A DNA stretch of 64,000 nucleotides from Rhizobacter terrae (GTDB lineage Bacteria; Pseudomonadota; Gammaproteobacteria; Burkholderiales; Burkholderiaceae_C), in NCBI RefSeq assembly GCF_003852895.1, contig NZ_QUSW01000002.1, forward strand, positions 868,001 through 932,000, read 5' to 3'. The translations under genes and the position numbers were made by a program. The notes under the pieces are model-generated. The model worked only from the letters and a program-made list of their open reading frames with translations. It had not been told where the DNA came from and did no database searches. This document shows, piece after piece, positions 1-9,816 of this stretch; positions within the stretch are counted from its first letter, which is position 1, and the number at the start of each line of letters is the position of its first letter.

Positions 1-1
1 G

Positions 2-31
2 ATCGAGATCGCCGAGACCGTGGGCAAGTAA
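2..31 (+). CDS. C-terminal end of an unidentified protein (partial)
   Basis: An open frame enters from the left edge, reads IEIAETVGK and stops at a TAA at 29-31. Too little is present to name the family. It is convergent with the small minus-strand gene that ends only a few bases downstream. Confidence 0.4.
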   Translation: MEIAETVGK

Positions 32-36
32 GGCCG

Positions 37-291
37 TCAGGCCACCACCAGCCCGGCCGCGGCCAGGCGCTGCTGGATGGCCGACATCTCGCCCTCGTAC
101 TCCCAGTACATGACCCGTCCGTGCGACGAGGTCACGAGCACGTATTTCCCGGACACCGACTGGATGCGGTCGATGGCGATGAGCTTGTCCATGAAGGGCT
201 CATCGCTGAACTCCTCGACGATCTCCTTGTTGTCGGCCGTGTAGCCGTGCATGACGATCGCATTGCGCACGCGCAGGGAGATGAATTTCAT
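37..291 (-). CDS. small hypothetical protein, 84 aa
   Basis: A compact frame of 84 residues with no signal peptide or membrane segment. It has a mixed alpha/beta composition (MKFISLRVRNAIVMHGYTAD at the N-terminus) and a C-terminal helix rich in Ala and Leu. I do not recognise the family. The ATG at 291 has only a weak GGA upstream, so the start is tentative. It is divergent from the glycoside hydrolase gene; the roughly 130 bp between them would hold both promoters. Typical codon use for the region argues that it is a real gene rather than a shadow frame. Confidence 0.55.
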   Translation of the reverse strand: MKFISLRVRNAIVMHGYTADNKEIVEEFSDEPFMDKLIAIDRIQSVSGKYVLVTSSHGRVMYWEYEGEMSAIQQRLAAAGLVVA

Positions 292-424
292 CGTTGGAGT
301 CCGAAGGGCCTGGGATGCCGCGGATTCTGGATGAACAAGAATTGTCGGTGGGGCACAGGGGAATGGATATTGCGTGCCGATGCATGCGTCATCTCTGGCG
401 CTGATTCAGGTAAGCATCTACAAC

Positions 425-2215
<1,791 letters not shown>

Positions 2216-3450
2216 CGCGGTCGCGAAACCGAAGGCCCAGGACCAGCGGTGCCGCGATCACATGGCAGGCCATCACCGAGAGCCAGATGAGCCCCGGCCA
2301 CTGCGCACGAACGGCACTGTAGAGGGACGAGAACACCAAGGGGCCAGCGATCGAGGCGAGGCTCACCACCGACGCCAGCACGCCCTGGAGCTGCCCCTGC
2401 CGACTCTCGTCGACGAGCCGCGTGGCCAGCGACTGCAATGCGGGGACGCCAATGCCCGCGAGCGCGAAGACCGGCATCGCGGCAAACACCATCCAGCCTT
2501 GGTCGGCCAAGGTCATCACCACGAGCCCGATGCTGGCACCGGCCAGGCCGGTCAGGATGGCGCCGCGCTCTCCCAGCAGCCGGACGGCGGGGCCCGGCAG
2601 GAAGGCCTGCGACAGCGACTGGCACACGCCGAAGGCGCCGAGCGACAGGCCGATCCACAGCCCGTTCCACTGGAACACGTCATGCCCCCAGAGCGCCCAG
2701 CAGGTGCCATACGCCTCGCCGCTGGCACTCATGATGAAGAAGACGATGGTGATGGGCACCAGTGCCTTCATCGAGAACACCCAGCGCAACGGGCGCAGCG
2801 GGTTGAGTGATGCAAGGTCGATCTTCTCGGGGCTCGGCGTGCGCGACTCCGGCAGCACGAACCAGGCGAGCAGCAGATTGGCTGCGTTGAGCATGGCAGC
2901 GGCGATGAACGGCAACCTCACCCAGTGGTCTCCCAGCACGCCGCCGAGCACCGGGCCGACGATGAAGCCGATGCCGAACATCGCATTGAACAGGCCGAAG
3001 CGCCGGGCGCGCTGGTCCTGCGGCGTGATGTCGGTGAGGTAGGCGGTCGCCACCGACATGTTCGCGCTGGTCAGCCCAGCAATGGCGCGGCCGACGAAGA
3101 GCATCCACAGCTGCGGCGCGAACGCCATCACCACGTAGTTGATGGCTGCGCCTGCGAGCGAAACCAGCAGCACCGGGCGCCGGCCCAGGCGATCGCTCAG
3201 TGCGCCGAGGACAGGCGCGAAGACGAACTGCATCACTGCATACAGCGCGGTCATGCCACCGATGAAGGGCGCGACATCGCCAGCGTGCGTCACGTCTTCG
3301 AGAAGTCGCGGCAGGATGGGAAAGATCAGGTCGATCCCGACGGCGTCCAGACCGATGGCGGCAAAGATGACGATCAGAGGCTTGTTCATGGCGAGGCCCA
3401 GGTGGCGGGAATCACAGCCATGGAATCTCTCGCATGACTGGATATAAATA

Positions 3451-3481
3451 TGTACTCAGTATAGTTAGTGTACTCAGTACA
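3451..3481. promoter_or_regulatory. paired operator between efflux pump and TetR gene
   Basis: The word TGTACTCAGTA occurs twice, at 3451-3461 and 3469-3479, 18 bp apart. The second copy is a near-perfect palindrome (GTACT-C-AGTAC) and the first is imperfect. They lie 9-40 bp upstream of the regulator start and within the only promoter space for the pump, so they are the likely binding sites of the adjacent TetR protein. A TATAGT at 3460-3465 between the copies could be the -10 box of the regulator. Confidence 0.7.
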
Positions 3482-3489
3482 ATGAAACC

Positions 3490-4128
3490 ATGTCAACGTC
3501 GTCTGACCTGCGGACCCGCAAGCGCCTTGCCACGCGGCTGGCCATCTCCAACGCCGCCACGCGCCTGTTCATCGAGCGGGGCTTCGACCACGTGACGGTG
3601 GACGAGATTGCCGCGGCGGCAGACGTGGGGCGGATGACGGTGTTCAACCACTTCGTCCGCAAGGAAGACATGTTCTTCGACCGCGACGAGGAGGCCCGCG
3701 AGCTCCTGCGCGAGGCCCTGCGGCAGCGCGATCCACACGTGACGCCCATCGAGACCTTGCGCCTGCTCGCTCACCGGCTGGTGGCCGAGAAGAGCCCGGC
3801 CGTCGATTTTTCTGCGAGGAGCCAGGGCTTCGTCGCGGCCATCGAGGCCAGCGAAACCCTGAAGGCCAGGGCCCGGGCCATCCGCGATGAACTGGCGGGT
3901 GTCGCGACCGTGGCGCTGGCCGAATGCGTCGGACGGGACCCAACCGATGCCGACGCCCATTTCGCCGGCGACCTGCTGCTGGCCACCTGGACGGTGGCGT
4001 TCATCGAAGCGCATCGGGCATTTCGGCAGGGTCGGCAGAAGAAGAAGGCGGAGGCCGTCTTTCTTGCGGTGGTCGACAAGGGAATGGCAGGGTTGAAGAC
4101 TGCCCTGGCTGGGACGCCGTACGTCTGA
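3490..4128 (+). CDS. TetR/AcrR family transcriptional regulator
   Basis: A 212-residue one-domain regulator. The N-terminal helix-turn-helix covers roughly residues 15-60 and ends in the family signature ADVGRMTVFNHFVRKEDMF, where the recognition helix is followed by the conserved FxxKE-type turn. The remainder is the all-helical ligand-binding and dimerisation domain. It is divergent from the TetA-like pump and probably represses both genes through the repeated TGTACTCAGTA sites just upstream. The ATG at 3490 was chosen because an earlier ATG at 3482 is out of frame. Confidence 0.88.
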   Translation: MSTSSDLRTRKRLATRLAISNAATRLFIERGFDHVTVDEIAAAADVGRMTVFNHFVRKEDMFFDRDEEARELLREALRQRDPHVTPIETLRLLAHRLVAEKSPAVDFSARSQGFVAAIEASETLKARARAIRDELAGVATVALAECVGRDPTDADAHFAGDLLLATWTVAFIEAHRAFRQGRQKKKAEAVFLAVVDKGMAGLKTALAGTPYV

Positions 4129-4163
4129 TCGGCGGGATCAACCGGCCTGAGGCTCTCGCCTTG

Positions 4164-4640
4164 TCATCGGCAGCCGGCGCTACCGCAGTGCGTCAGCACG
4201 GTCGCAGGCAGCGTGCCTGACACCGTGCCCGTCGCCGGCTCGAACCCCACCTCGGCCATGTGCGAGGCCAGGCCCGCGTCCATCATCTGCGCGTGCACGG
4301 GAAACCACTGCGCCAGCTCGCGAACGATCACCCGAAGCGGCTCGATCTGCCCCTCACGCGCGAGGCCAAGGACGTCCCGCATGGCCTGCAGCACCATGGC
4401 GTGCTGACGGCTGTGGCAGTTGTCAGGCGAGAAGCCAGTTGCCTGCATCCATCGGTCTTCCTGGGCGAAGTGCCCCACCGTGTGCTCCAGAAGCCGCGCG
4501 AAGGCGGCGTGCGCCGAGTCGGCATCGTCCTCTTGCAGGATGCGGCGCACACCTTCCAGCAACTCGACGAATTCTTCATGCGTGCGGTCCATCTGCGGCT
4601 GGTGCACGCGCAAGGATTCAGCCCAGACCAGTGCGCTCAT
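4164..4640 (-). CDS. bacteriohemerythrin
   Basis: A 158-residue di-iron oxygen-binding protein of the hemerythrin family. The expected iron ligands are visible in order: His13 in the N-terminal VHQPQMDRTHEEF, His/Glu in HTVGHFAQED, His in SRQHAMV and the His/Asp pair in HAQMMD. The C-terminal tail beyond the four-helix bundle, about 25 residues, is not typical and has no recognised domain. Bacterial homologues bind O2 for storage, sensing or delivery. The gene stands alone, with short flanking gaps to TetR and DUF4865 genes, and nothing in the sequence shows how it is regulated. Confidence 0.85.
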   Translation of the reverse strand: MSALVWAESLRVHQPQMDRTHEEFVELLEGVRRILQEDDADSAHAAFARLLEHTVGHFAQEDRWMQATGFSPDNCHSRQHAMVLQAMRDVLGLAREGQIEPLRVIVRELAQWFPVHAQMMDAGLASHMAEVGFEPATGTVSGTLPATVLTHCGSAGCR

Positions 4641-4672
4641 CGAAACTCCGTGGAGAGGAATGGCCTGACAGG

Positions 4673-5260
4673 CTAGCCTGGAAAGCGGGTGTGGTCCTTG
4701 CGGTGGGTCAAGAGTGTGCCAACCGACACATGCCCGACGGCATAGGTCTCCCGCTCACGCGCCGCGCCCGGAACATCACGCCACAGCAGCAGCCGCACAA
4801 GCGACCACGCATGCGGATCCAGCGCGACAACGGCAACCAGCGCACCCTTCGCGCATTCGAGCTGCGCACGTACACGCTCGGCGTCAGCCATCGCATCGAG
4901 CGCGGTACCGGCCGGCACCGCCGCCGACTCCACAGTCGCCACACGCGCCTCGCGCAACGATCGCGTCAATTCGGCATGCAGCGTCGTCCAGCTTCGCACC
5001 GGCGGCCGCCCGAAGTCTGCCGCCAGCGTCGCGAAACCGGGGCCCAGCAGGAAGCTGTTCATCGCCTCGTCTTCGTGCCAGAGGTAGAACGGCGCGTAGC
5101 GGTTTTCCGCGCCATGCTCCCCGTGCACGGCATACAGCCAGGCCTTGAAGCCCAGGCCGGGCAGGTCGTCCATCAACGGCCCCTTGTCGGCGACGCGCCG
5201 GCGAATGATGTCCATGTCGAACGCCGCCGGCAGCGGGACCACGTATTGCATCGCCCGCAT
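4673..5260 (-). CDS. DUF4865 family protein
   Basis: A 195-residue cytosolic protein resembling the DUF4865 family, whose members begin MxAMQYxxxLPAxxDMxIIRRR and carry a GLGFKAWLYA-type segment; both are visible here. Function is unknown. The start at 5260 overlaps the stop of the upstream tautomerase gene (ATGA) and has a GGAGG six bases ahead, so the two are translationally coupled. Family members usually sit with tautomerase and carboxymuconolactone decarboxylase genes under a divergent LysR regulator, which is exactly the arrangement here, suggesting a role in small-molecule turnover or stress. Confidence 0.75.
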   Translation of the reverse strand: MRAMQYVVPLPAAFDMDIIRRRVADKGPLMDDLPGLGFKAWLYAVHGEHGAENRYAPFYLWHEDEAMNSFLLGPGFATLAADFGRPPVRSWTTLHAELTRSLREARVATVESAAVPAGTALDAMADAERVRAQLECAKGALVAVVALDPHAWSLVRLLLWRDVPGAARERETYAVGHVSVGTLLTHRKDHTRFPG

Positions 5261-5652
5261 CACTGGCCTCCGGGAATCAGATGCATCTGGCCGTCGGCGA
5301 AGGACCAGTCTTCGCGCTCGGTGGTGGTGATCACCACCATCACGTCGGCCGGTGCGAGGCCGGGTGACTGCCCCAGCAGTTCGACCAGCCGGCGGTAGAA
5401 CTCGCGCTTGACTTCCGTTCGGCGTGGCCGGCCGGCGCGAATGTCGAACAGCACCCAGTCGGCGCTGCGCGGCCCGCCGTTGTAGTGCGTGTCGAACACG
5501 AGCTCCCCCGGAGCGTGCTGGTGGATGGCCTGGAAGCGGTCGTCGGGCGGCACCTCGAAGGCCTCGACGAGGGCCTGGTGCAAGCTGTTAGACAGTGCGT
5601 GCACGTAGTCCGGCGACTTGCCGGCATGCAGGCTGATGCGGGTGAAGGGCAT
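5260..5652 (-). CDS. tautomerase family protein
   Basis: A 130-residue protein of the tautomerase/MIF superfamily (the longer Tautomerase_2 type rather than the roughly 60-residue 4-oxalocrotonate tautomerase). Pro2 directly after the initiator Met, the catalytic base of the superfamily, is present (MPFTRISL). The central FDTHYNGGPRSADWVLFDI and the ending DVMVVITTTEREDWSFADG match this subgroup. It probably acts on an enol/keto or dehalogenation substrate. It is the middle gene of a three-gene minus-strand group (carboxymuconolactone decarboxylase, tautomerase, DUF4865) divergent from LysR. Confidence 0.82.
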   Translation of the reverse strand: MPFTRISLHAGKSPDYVHALSNSLHQALVEAFEVPPDDRFQAIHQHAPGELVFDTHYNGGPRSADWVLFDIRAGRPRRTEVKREFYRRLVELLGQSPGLAPADVMVVITTTEREDWSFADGQMHLIPGGQ

Positions 5653-5666
5653 GAGCGTCTCCTGGT

Positions 5667-5984
5667 TCAGCGCTCAGCGAGCGCAGTCGCGAGCAGCGTC
5701 GTCGCAGACGCGGCGCAGGGCCAGCCGGCGTAGAACGCCAGATGGGTGACGAGCTCCGACAACTCGTCGGGGGTCACCCCGTTGTCCAGCGCACGGTGCA
5801 AGTGGAAGGGCAACTGCTCCAGCCGGTACAGCGCGACAAGCGCCGACACCGTGGCCAGGCTTCGGTCGCGCTGCGACAAGCCGGGGCGGCACCACACATC
5901 GCCGAACAACACCTGCTCGGTGAGCTCGGCCAGCTTGGGCGCGGTGCGGGCCATCGTGGCCATCGCGGAGGATGGATCCGTCAT
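5667..5984 (-). CDS. carboxymuconolactone decarboxylase family protein
   Basis: A 105-residue protein of the CMD/AhpD-like fold. It has the family core DRSLATVSALVALYRLEQLPFHLHRALDNG and a C-terminal LVTHLAFYAGWP. It lacks a CxxC pair, so it belongs to the decarboxylase-like rather than the AhpD peroxidase-like branch. The start at 5984 (MTDPSSAM) has AGGA at the right distance. An upstream in-frame ATG at 6032 would run into the divergent promoter region and is less likely. First gene of the group controlled by the adjacent LysR regulator. Confidence 0.82.
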   Translation of the reverse strand: MTDPSSAMATMARTAPKLAELTEQVLFGDVWCRPGLSQRDRSLATVSALVALYRLEQLPFHLHRALDNGVTPDELSELVTHLAFYAGWPCAASATTLLATALAER

Positions 5985-6045
5985 GGGCGGGTTCCTGGTG
6001 AGTGGCAAGGGCCTCACGATAGGCGTGCACATCGGTTTTGAAAAT

Positions 6046-6057
6046 CTGATAATTCAG
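6046..6057. promoter_or_regulatory. inverted repeat in the LysR divergent promoter
   Basis: CTGATAATTCAG, with 4-bp arms CTGA/TCAG around an AT-rich centre, lies in the roughly 100 bp between the divergent CMD and LysR genes, inside an unusually A/T-rich stretch. It fits a LysR-type binding site (T-N11-A style dyad). Confidence 0.5.
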
Positions 6058-6087
6058 AACAAATCATTCGATGTATCAAAACAATCC

Positions 6088-6975
6088 ATGAGCCATCCCA
6101 CCTTCGACCTCGACGTGTTGCGCACCCTGGTGGCCGGCATCGAACTGGGCAGCTTTGCGAAGGCGGCCGACCGCGTGGGCCGCTCCACCGCCGCCGTGAG
6201 CGCGCAGCTCAAGAAGCTCGAACAGCAGGCGGGCGGGCCGGTGCTGCGCAAGTCGGGACGCGGCATGGCGTTGACGCCAGCCGGCGAAGTGCTGCTCGGC
6301 TACGCCCGCCGCCTGCTCGAACTCAATGACGAAGCCCAGCGCGTGCTGCGCGGCGCGGACCTGCAGGGCGAGGTGCGGCTGGGACTTCAGGAGGATTTCG
6401 GCGAAGGCCTGCTCGCCCGCGTGTTGGCCGGCTTCGGGCGGGCACATCCGCGCGTGCGTGTGGAAGCACAGCTGGCGCGCAACTCGGAGCTGCTGAAACA
6501 GCTGGAACGCCACCGGCTGGACCTCGCGCTCGCCTGGAACGGTGGCAAGCGCATGCCTCACACAACCCGCGTCGGCCGGCTTCCATTGCGCTGGATCGGT
6601 GCGCGCCACGCATCCCTCGCACCCCCCTCGCCTGCCGAGCCGCTGTCCCTGGCGATGCTGGAGGCGCCCTGCCTGATGCGTGACGCCGCGGTCGCCGCCC
6701 TGTCACGCGCCCGCATCCCCTGGCGAATCGCCTTCACCAGCCCGAGCCTCGCGGGGGTGTGGGCCGCCGTCGACGCCGGCCTGGGCGTGACCGTGCGGAC
6801 CGCCATCGGCGTGCCCGCGTCGCTGCGCTTGCTGGACGGGATGCCCGCCCTGCCGGCCATCGGCCTCGACCTGCATCGCGCCGAGGCCTCGCCGACGGCG
6901 GTGGTGCAGCAGCTGGAGTCGCTGATTACCGCGCATCTGCGAGAGGTGGTGGCAGGAAGGCCGGCTCACGCTTGA
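6088..6975 (+). CDS. LysR family transcriptional regulator
   Basis: A 295-residue LysR-type regulator. The N-terminal winged helix-turn-helix (DLDVLRTLVAGIELGSFAKAADRVGRSTAAVSAQLKKLE) is canonical, and the C-terminal periplasmic-binding-like effector domain follows. The ATG at 6088 is chosen because the frame continues far upstream without a family-like N-terminus. It is divergent from the CMD-tautomerase-DUF4865 group and most likely regulates it; the co-inducer is unknown. Confidence 0.88.
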   Translation: MSHPTFDLDVLRTLVAGIELGSFAKAADRVGRSTAAVSAQLKKLEQQAGGPVLRKSGRGMALTPAGEVLLGYARRLLELNDEAQRVLRGADLQGEVRLGLQEDFGEGLLARVLAGFGRAHPRVRVEAQLARNSELLKQLERHRLDLALAWNGGKRMPHTTRVGRLPLRWIGARHASLAPPSPAEPLSLAMLEAPCLMRDAAVAALSRARIPWRIAFTSPSLAGVWAAVDAGLGVTVRTAIGVPASLRLLDGMPALPAIGLDLHRAEASPTAVVQQLESLITAHLREVVAGRPAHA

Positions 6976-6991
6976 GGCCCCCGAAGGCGCT

Positions 6992-7717
6992 TCAGCCCTT
7001 CAAGGCATACACACCCGCGGCTCCGATGCCCACGCGCTCGGGATCGATCTGCAGCATGCGCGTCAAGGTGTCCGCGCCCTGCTGCCTCATGCGCAGGCGC
7101 AGATCGTCAGCGCCTGCGGCCTGCGGATTGCGCTGCCAGGTGATCTGGCTGCTGGCCAGGATCATTCCGGTGACGGCCAGGCTCTCGTAGGTGCTGCTGC
7201 GCTCGGCCGCCGACACCGACCTCAAGGCATCGTTGCTGCCGACAAGCTGCCGCATCTGATTCACCAGGCCAAGGAAGTGCTCGTCCGGGAAAGGCTTGTT
7301 GTGGTACGCCATCCAGGCACCCGCGATGCAGCTGGCCATGGCGACACCCAGGTCGCCGGAGTGCAGGCCGAATTTCTTGATGACCTGCTCGTGGAACTCG
7401 AACGCCTGCCTGTAGGCGGCCCGGCCCTTCTCGGCCTGGTCCTTGGGAAGATTCTTCGTCAGCTCTGCGATGCCCGCGCCGGTAGCCTGCGCCGGAGGAA
7501 GGCCGGCGGCGGCCGCAGCCCTTTTCCTCTTTTGTTCCGCCTCGTAGTTGTCCCAGTGGTGCAGCGTCTTGTTGAGCTGCTCGTGGTACAGCTGGTTGGT
7601 GATGACGTTCAAGGAGACACTGGACGGTATCTCGTAGACGTTGACAAAGCCGTCCGCAAAGCAGGGCGCGGCACAAGTGAGGGCAGCGATCACGAGGATC
7701 GTGTGTCGGATGCGCAT
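6992..7717 (-). CDS. secreted hypothetical protein, DUF6683-like
   Basis: A 241-residue protein with a cleavable signal peptide (MRIRHTILVIAALTCAAPCFADG). The mature part is helical with a conserved-looking centre (MASCIAGAWMAYHNKPFPDE), which resembles the uncharacterised DUF6683 family. The start at 7717 has an AGGGAGAAG Shine-Dalgarno; two further upstream Met codons (7828, 7768) lack signal-peptide character. The N-terminal half contains a Lys/Ala-rich helix around residues 40-60. Periplasmic location is inferred. It sits tail to tail with the LysR gene, and no functional partner is evident. Confidence 0.65.
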   Translation of the reverse strand: MRIRHTILVIAALTCAAPCFADGFVNVYEIPSSVSLNVITNQLYHEQLNKTLHHWDNYEAEQKRKRAAAAAGLPPAQATGAGIAELTKNLPKDQAEKGRAAYRQAFEFHEQVIKKFGLHSGDLGVAMASCIAGAWMAYHNKPFPDEHFLGLVNQMRQLVGSNDALRSVSAAERSSTYESLAVTGMILASSQITWQRNPQAAGADDLRLRMRQQGADTLTRMLQIDPERVGIGAAGVYALKG

Positions 7718-7824
7718 CTGAATCTTCTCCCTGAAGATTGTTTGTAGCAAAGCCCGGATCTTATGCATGGGTACCCGCCTCACGGCGCGCTGGTTGCAAC
7801 CCGTTGCGCCTTGCCGGCAAGCGT

Positions 7825-8241
7825 TCAACGCTTCGATGCCTTCTTCGCCAGACCCGCCAGATGAACCTCCCGCGCGTCGTTCCTGCGCTCACGCTCGCGC
7901 CGCCGACAGGGACGGCACAAGACAGCCACCGTCCAGACATCGCCCTGCGCAATTTCATACCACCAGCGCTGCTGGGTTGCTGTCCAGACCTGGGGCGATG
8001 CGCAGGTCTTGCAGTTGAACGGCCGGTCCGCATAAAACCCGCGAGCCACGAAGTCTGGCGTGCCGAAGCTGTTGGTGGGACGCAGCTTGTCGACGTTGAC
8101 GACCACCTGGTTCTTCAGCAAGGCGGCCCGCTCCTTGGCCGCACGCAAGGCCTGGTCCTTCACCGCATCGGAACGTTCGGCCGTGCGCCGGACACCGCGA
8201 CGATGCAGGATTTCGGCCCGGCGTTGTGCCCCGCTCTTCAT
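7825..8241 (-). CDS. zinc-ribbon domain protein
   Basis: A 138-residue basic protein. Two CxxC knuckles, FNCKTCASP and LCRPCRRRER about 30 residues apart, form a probable zinc ribbon of the zf-trcl type, with a conserved WTATQQRWWYEIA between them. The N- and C-termini are Arg/Lys-rich. The start codon at 8241 overlaps the stop of the upstream thioesterase-like gene (ATGA), so the two are co-translated. Function is unknown; such proteins are usually annotated as probable nucleic-acid or protein binders. Confidence 0.7.
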   Translation of the reverse strand: MKSGAQRRAEILHRRGVRRTAERSDAVKDQALRAAKERAALLKNQVVVNVDKLRPTNSFGTPDFVARGFYADRPFNCKTCASPQVWTATQQRWWYEIAQGDVWTVAVLCRPCRRRERERRNDAREVHLAGLAKKASKR

Positions 8242-8714
8242 CAGTCCTTCGCCGACTTGCCCAGCGCCACGAATTCGCCGGAGAGTTTTCCGACGACAGT
8301 TCCTGCGCATTCGAGCACCGACACCACTTCGATGCGCGCCTTGCCCTTGCGCGCCAGCATCCGCAGGAAGAAGCCCCATTGCTCCGGCTGCGCCAGCGAC
8401 GACCTCGCCGTGAAGTCGCCGTCGATGGGCAAGCCGTAGTCCATGGTGTTGCGCTGGATCACGAGGCGGCTGTCCACACCCGCCGCGCGCATGCGCACAT
8501 GCAGCAGCGACCACGCCGCGAGGATGGCCACCGCCGATGCGCTGCCGCCGAAGACCGTCTCGCGGTGGTTGATGTTGGGGGCCAATGGAGCCGCCAGATG
8601 CACGAAGTCCATGCCGAGTTCCAGCACAGAGACCTGCATCGCAGCGGAAAGTGGAATGTGCGCGTGGAGGTACTGCTGCAAGTTACTGGGCAGCAGGATT
8701 TCACCGGCGCGCAT
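8241..8714 (-). CDS. YiiD-C-like hot-dog thioesterase
   Basis: A protein of about 157 residues with the hot-dog fold signature of the YiiD C-terminal/thioesterase family: LAAPLAPNINHRETVFGGSASAVA followed by a long helix. This family covers putative acyl-CoA or acyl-ACP thioesterases. The start is uncertain between 8714 and 8726, both overlapping the upstream HD-domain gene; 8714 has AAGGA at a more reasonable distance. It forms a tight overlapping trio with the alarmone-hydrolase-like gene before it and the zinc-ribbon gene after it. Confidence 0.75.
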   Translation of the reverse strand: MRAGEILLPSNLQQYLHAHIPLSAAMQVSVLELGMDFVHLAAPLAPNINHRETVFGGSASAVAILAAWSLLHVRMRAAGVDSRLVIQRNTMDYGLPIDGDFTARSSLAQPEQWGFFLRMLARKGKARIEVVSVLECAGTVVGKLSGEFVALGKSAKD

Positions 8715-9210
8715 CGGGCGTCCCATCCTTCAGCAGCGAATCCAGTTCAATCCACAGCGCATCGCAGAGCCCGGGCCGAAAGGCTGCAAGCCTGAATGCC
8801 GCGTGCTCTCCTTGGTAGACCGACAAGAGCCCCTTTTTGCCGTCCGTGACACAGGCACGGACGTTGGCCAGGCGATCCGCTGCCTTCACCACCAACGCCA
8901 CTTCGTTGTCTGCGCGGACCTGTGCCAGCTTGGCGCAGGTCTTTGTCTTGCGCTCCTTGCGATTTGCACCCGGTTCGTCGGTCAACAAGGCAACACAGGC
9001 CGCCACCGCCTTTCCGAACTGGTCTTCCACCTCCGCGAGGCCGACAGTGGTGTCCTCGACCACATCGTGCAGGTATGCCACTGCAACGGCCACTTCGCCG
9101 TAGGGCTGAGCCAGCGCAGCCACATCGTCGAGATGCACCACATACGGGTGCTCCCCGTACTTCTGATCTCCATGTGCGCGGACAGCCAATGAGCGCGCCT
9201 TCTCTTTCAT
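8701..9210 (-). CDS. small alarmone hydrolase-like HD protein
   Basis: A 169-residue HD-domain protein similar to the hydrolase domain of RelA/SpoT (MESH1-type small alarmone hydrolases). Metal ligands are visible: the His of HPYVVHLDDVA, the HD pair in AYLHDVVEDT with the ED following, and the late KAADRLANV motif. There is no synthetase, TGS or ACT domain, so it would degrade rather than make (p)ppGpp. The start at 9210 is preceded by GGGGGAG. First gene of an overlapping operon with the thioesterase and zinc-ribbon genes. Substrate is inferred from the family and not tested. Confidence 0.75.
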   Translation of the reverse strand: MKEKARSLAVRAHGDQKYGEHPYVVHLDDVAALAQPYGEVAVAVAYLHDVVEDTTVGLAEVEDQFGKAVAACVALLTDEPGANRKERKTKTCAKLAQVRADNEVALVVKAADRLANVRACVTDGKKGLLSVYQGEHAAFRLAAFRPGLCDALWIELDSLLKDGTPDARR

Positions 9211-9333
9211 GAAAGGTCTCCCCCGAAAAGAACATCCCAAGCCTACCGCAACCCCCGCCGCGATTACCTAAGTCACGATCCACCGCCGCCCCTCCTGGCT
9301 ATGCTGTTTTCCGGACGGCTGGAGAACTGCACC

Positions 9334-9798
9334 GTGAAAACCGTGGGCTGGAAATCGGCGGCAGCGTGCCTGGTGGTCGGGTTGGCCGCCTGCGCGAGCG
9401 GTCCGCCCAAGCCGGCGCAGGTGTCGGGCACCATCCAGGCCTCGGCCCAAGTGAACCCGAGCGCGAGCAAGCGGCCGTCGCCGCTGCTGGTGCGCGTCTA
9501 TGAGCTGAAGTCGGCCGCGGCATTCAATGCGGCGGACTTCATCTCGCTGTACCAGCGCGACCAGGCCGAGCTGTCGGCCGACCTGCTGGGCAAGGATGAA
9601 TTCGTCCTCGCACCCGGCGAGACCAAACCCTATGCGAAGACCCTCGCGCCGGAGACGCGCTTCCTCGGCGTGATGGCCGCCTACCGCGACATCGAACACG
9701 CGACCTGGCGCAGCGTCGTCGCCGTCCAGCCCGGCAAGAAGTTCAAGCTCGTCATCCGGGCGGGCGACCTCGCGGTCGACGCCGCGCTCAGCAACTGA
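9334..9798 (+). CDS. tssJ: T6SS outer-membrane lipoprotein TssJ
   Basis: Lipoprotein of the T6SS membrane complex, which anchors TssM to the outer membrane. A GTG start at 9334 preceded by GGAGAAC gives a clean lipoprotein signal with lipobox LAAC (Cys20); the in-frame ATG at 9301 would add a non-signal extension. The mature beta-sandwich part shows the family features (PSPLLVRVYELKSAAAFNAADF and a late FKLVIRAGDL). About 155 residues, normal for TssJ. First gene of the plus-strand operon tssJKLM-tagF. Confidence 0.9.
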   Translation: MKTVGWKSAAACLVVGLAACASGPPKPAQVSGTIQASAQVNPSASKRPSPLLVRVYELKSAAAFNAADFISLYQRDQAELSADLLGKDEFVLAPGETKPYAKTLAPETRFLGVMAAYRDIEHATWRSVVAVQPGKKFKLVIRAGDLAVDAALSN

Positions 9799-9816
9799 CA
9801 CGGGGCGGCAACGCGA

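Noticed and set aside
4231-4250. GGCTCGAACCCC resembling a tRNA T-arm
   Set aside because: It lies inside the bacteriohemerythrin gene, and no acceptor, D or anticodon arms could be folded around it.
9259-9275. CTAAGTCACG upstream of tssJ as a fifth copy of the TGACTTTCG motif
   Set aside because: Only six bases match (TGACTT), the orientation is wrong for tssJ, and a partial match of that length is expected by chance.
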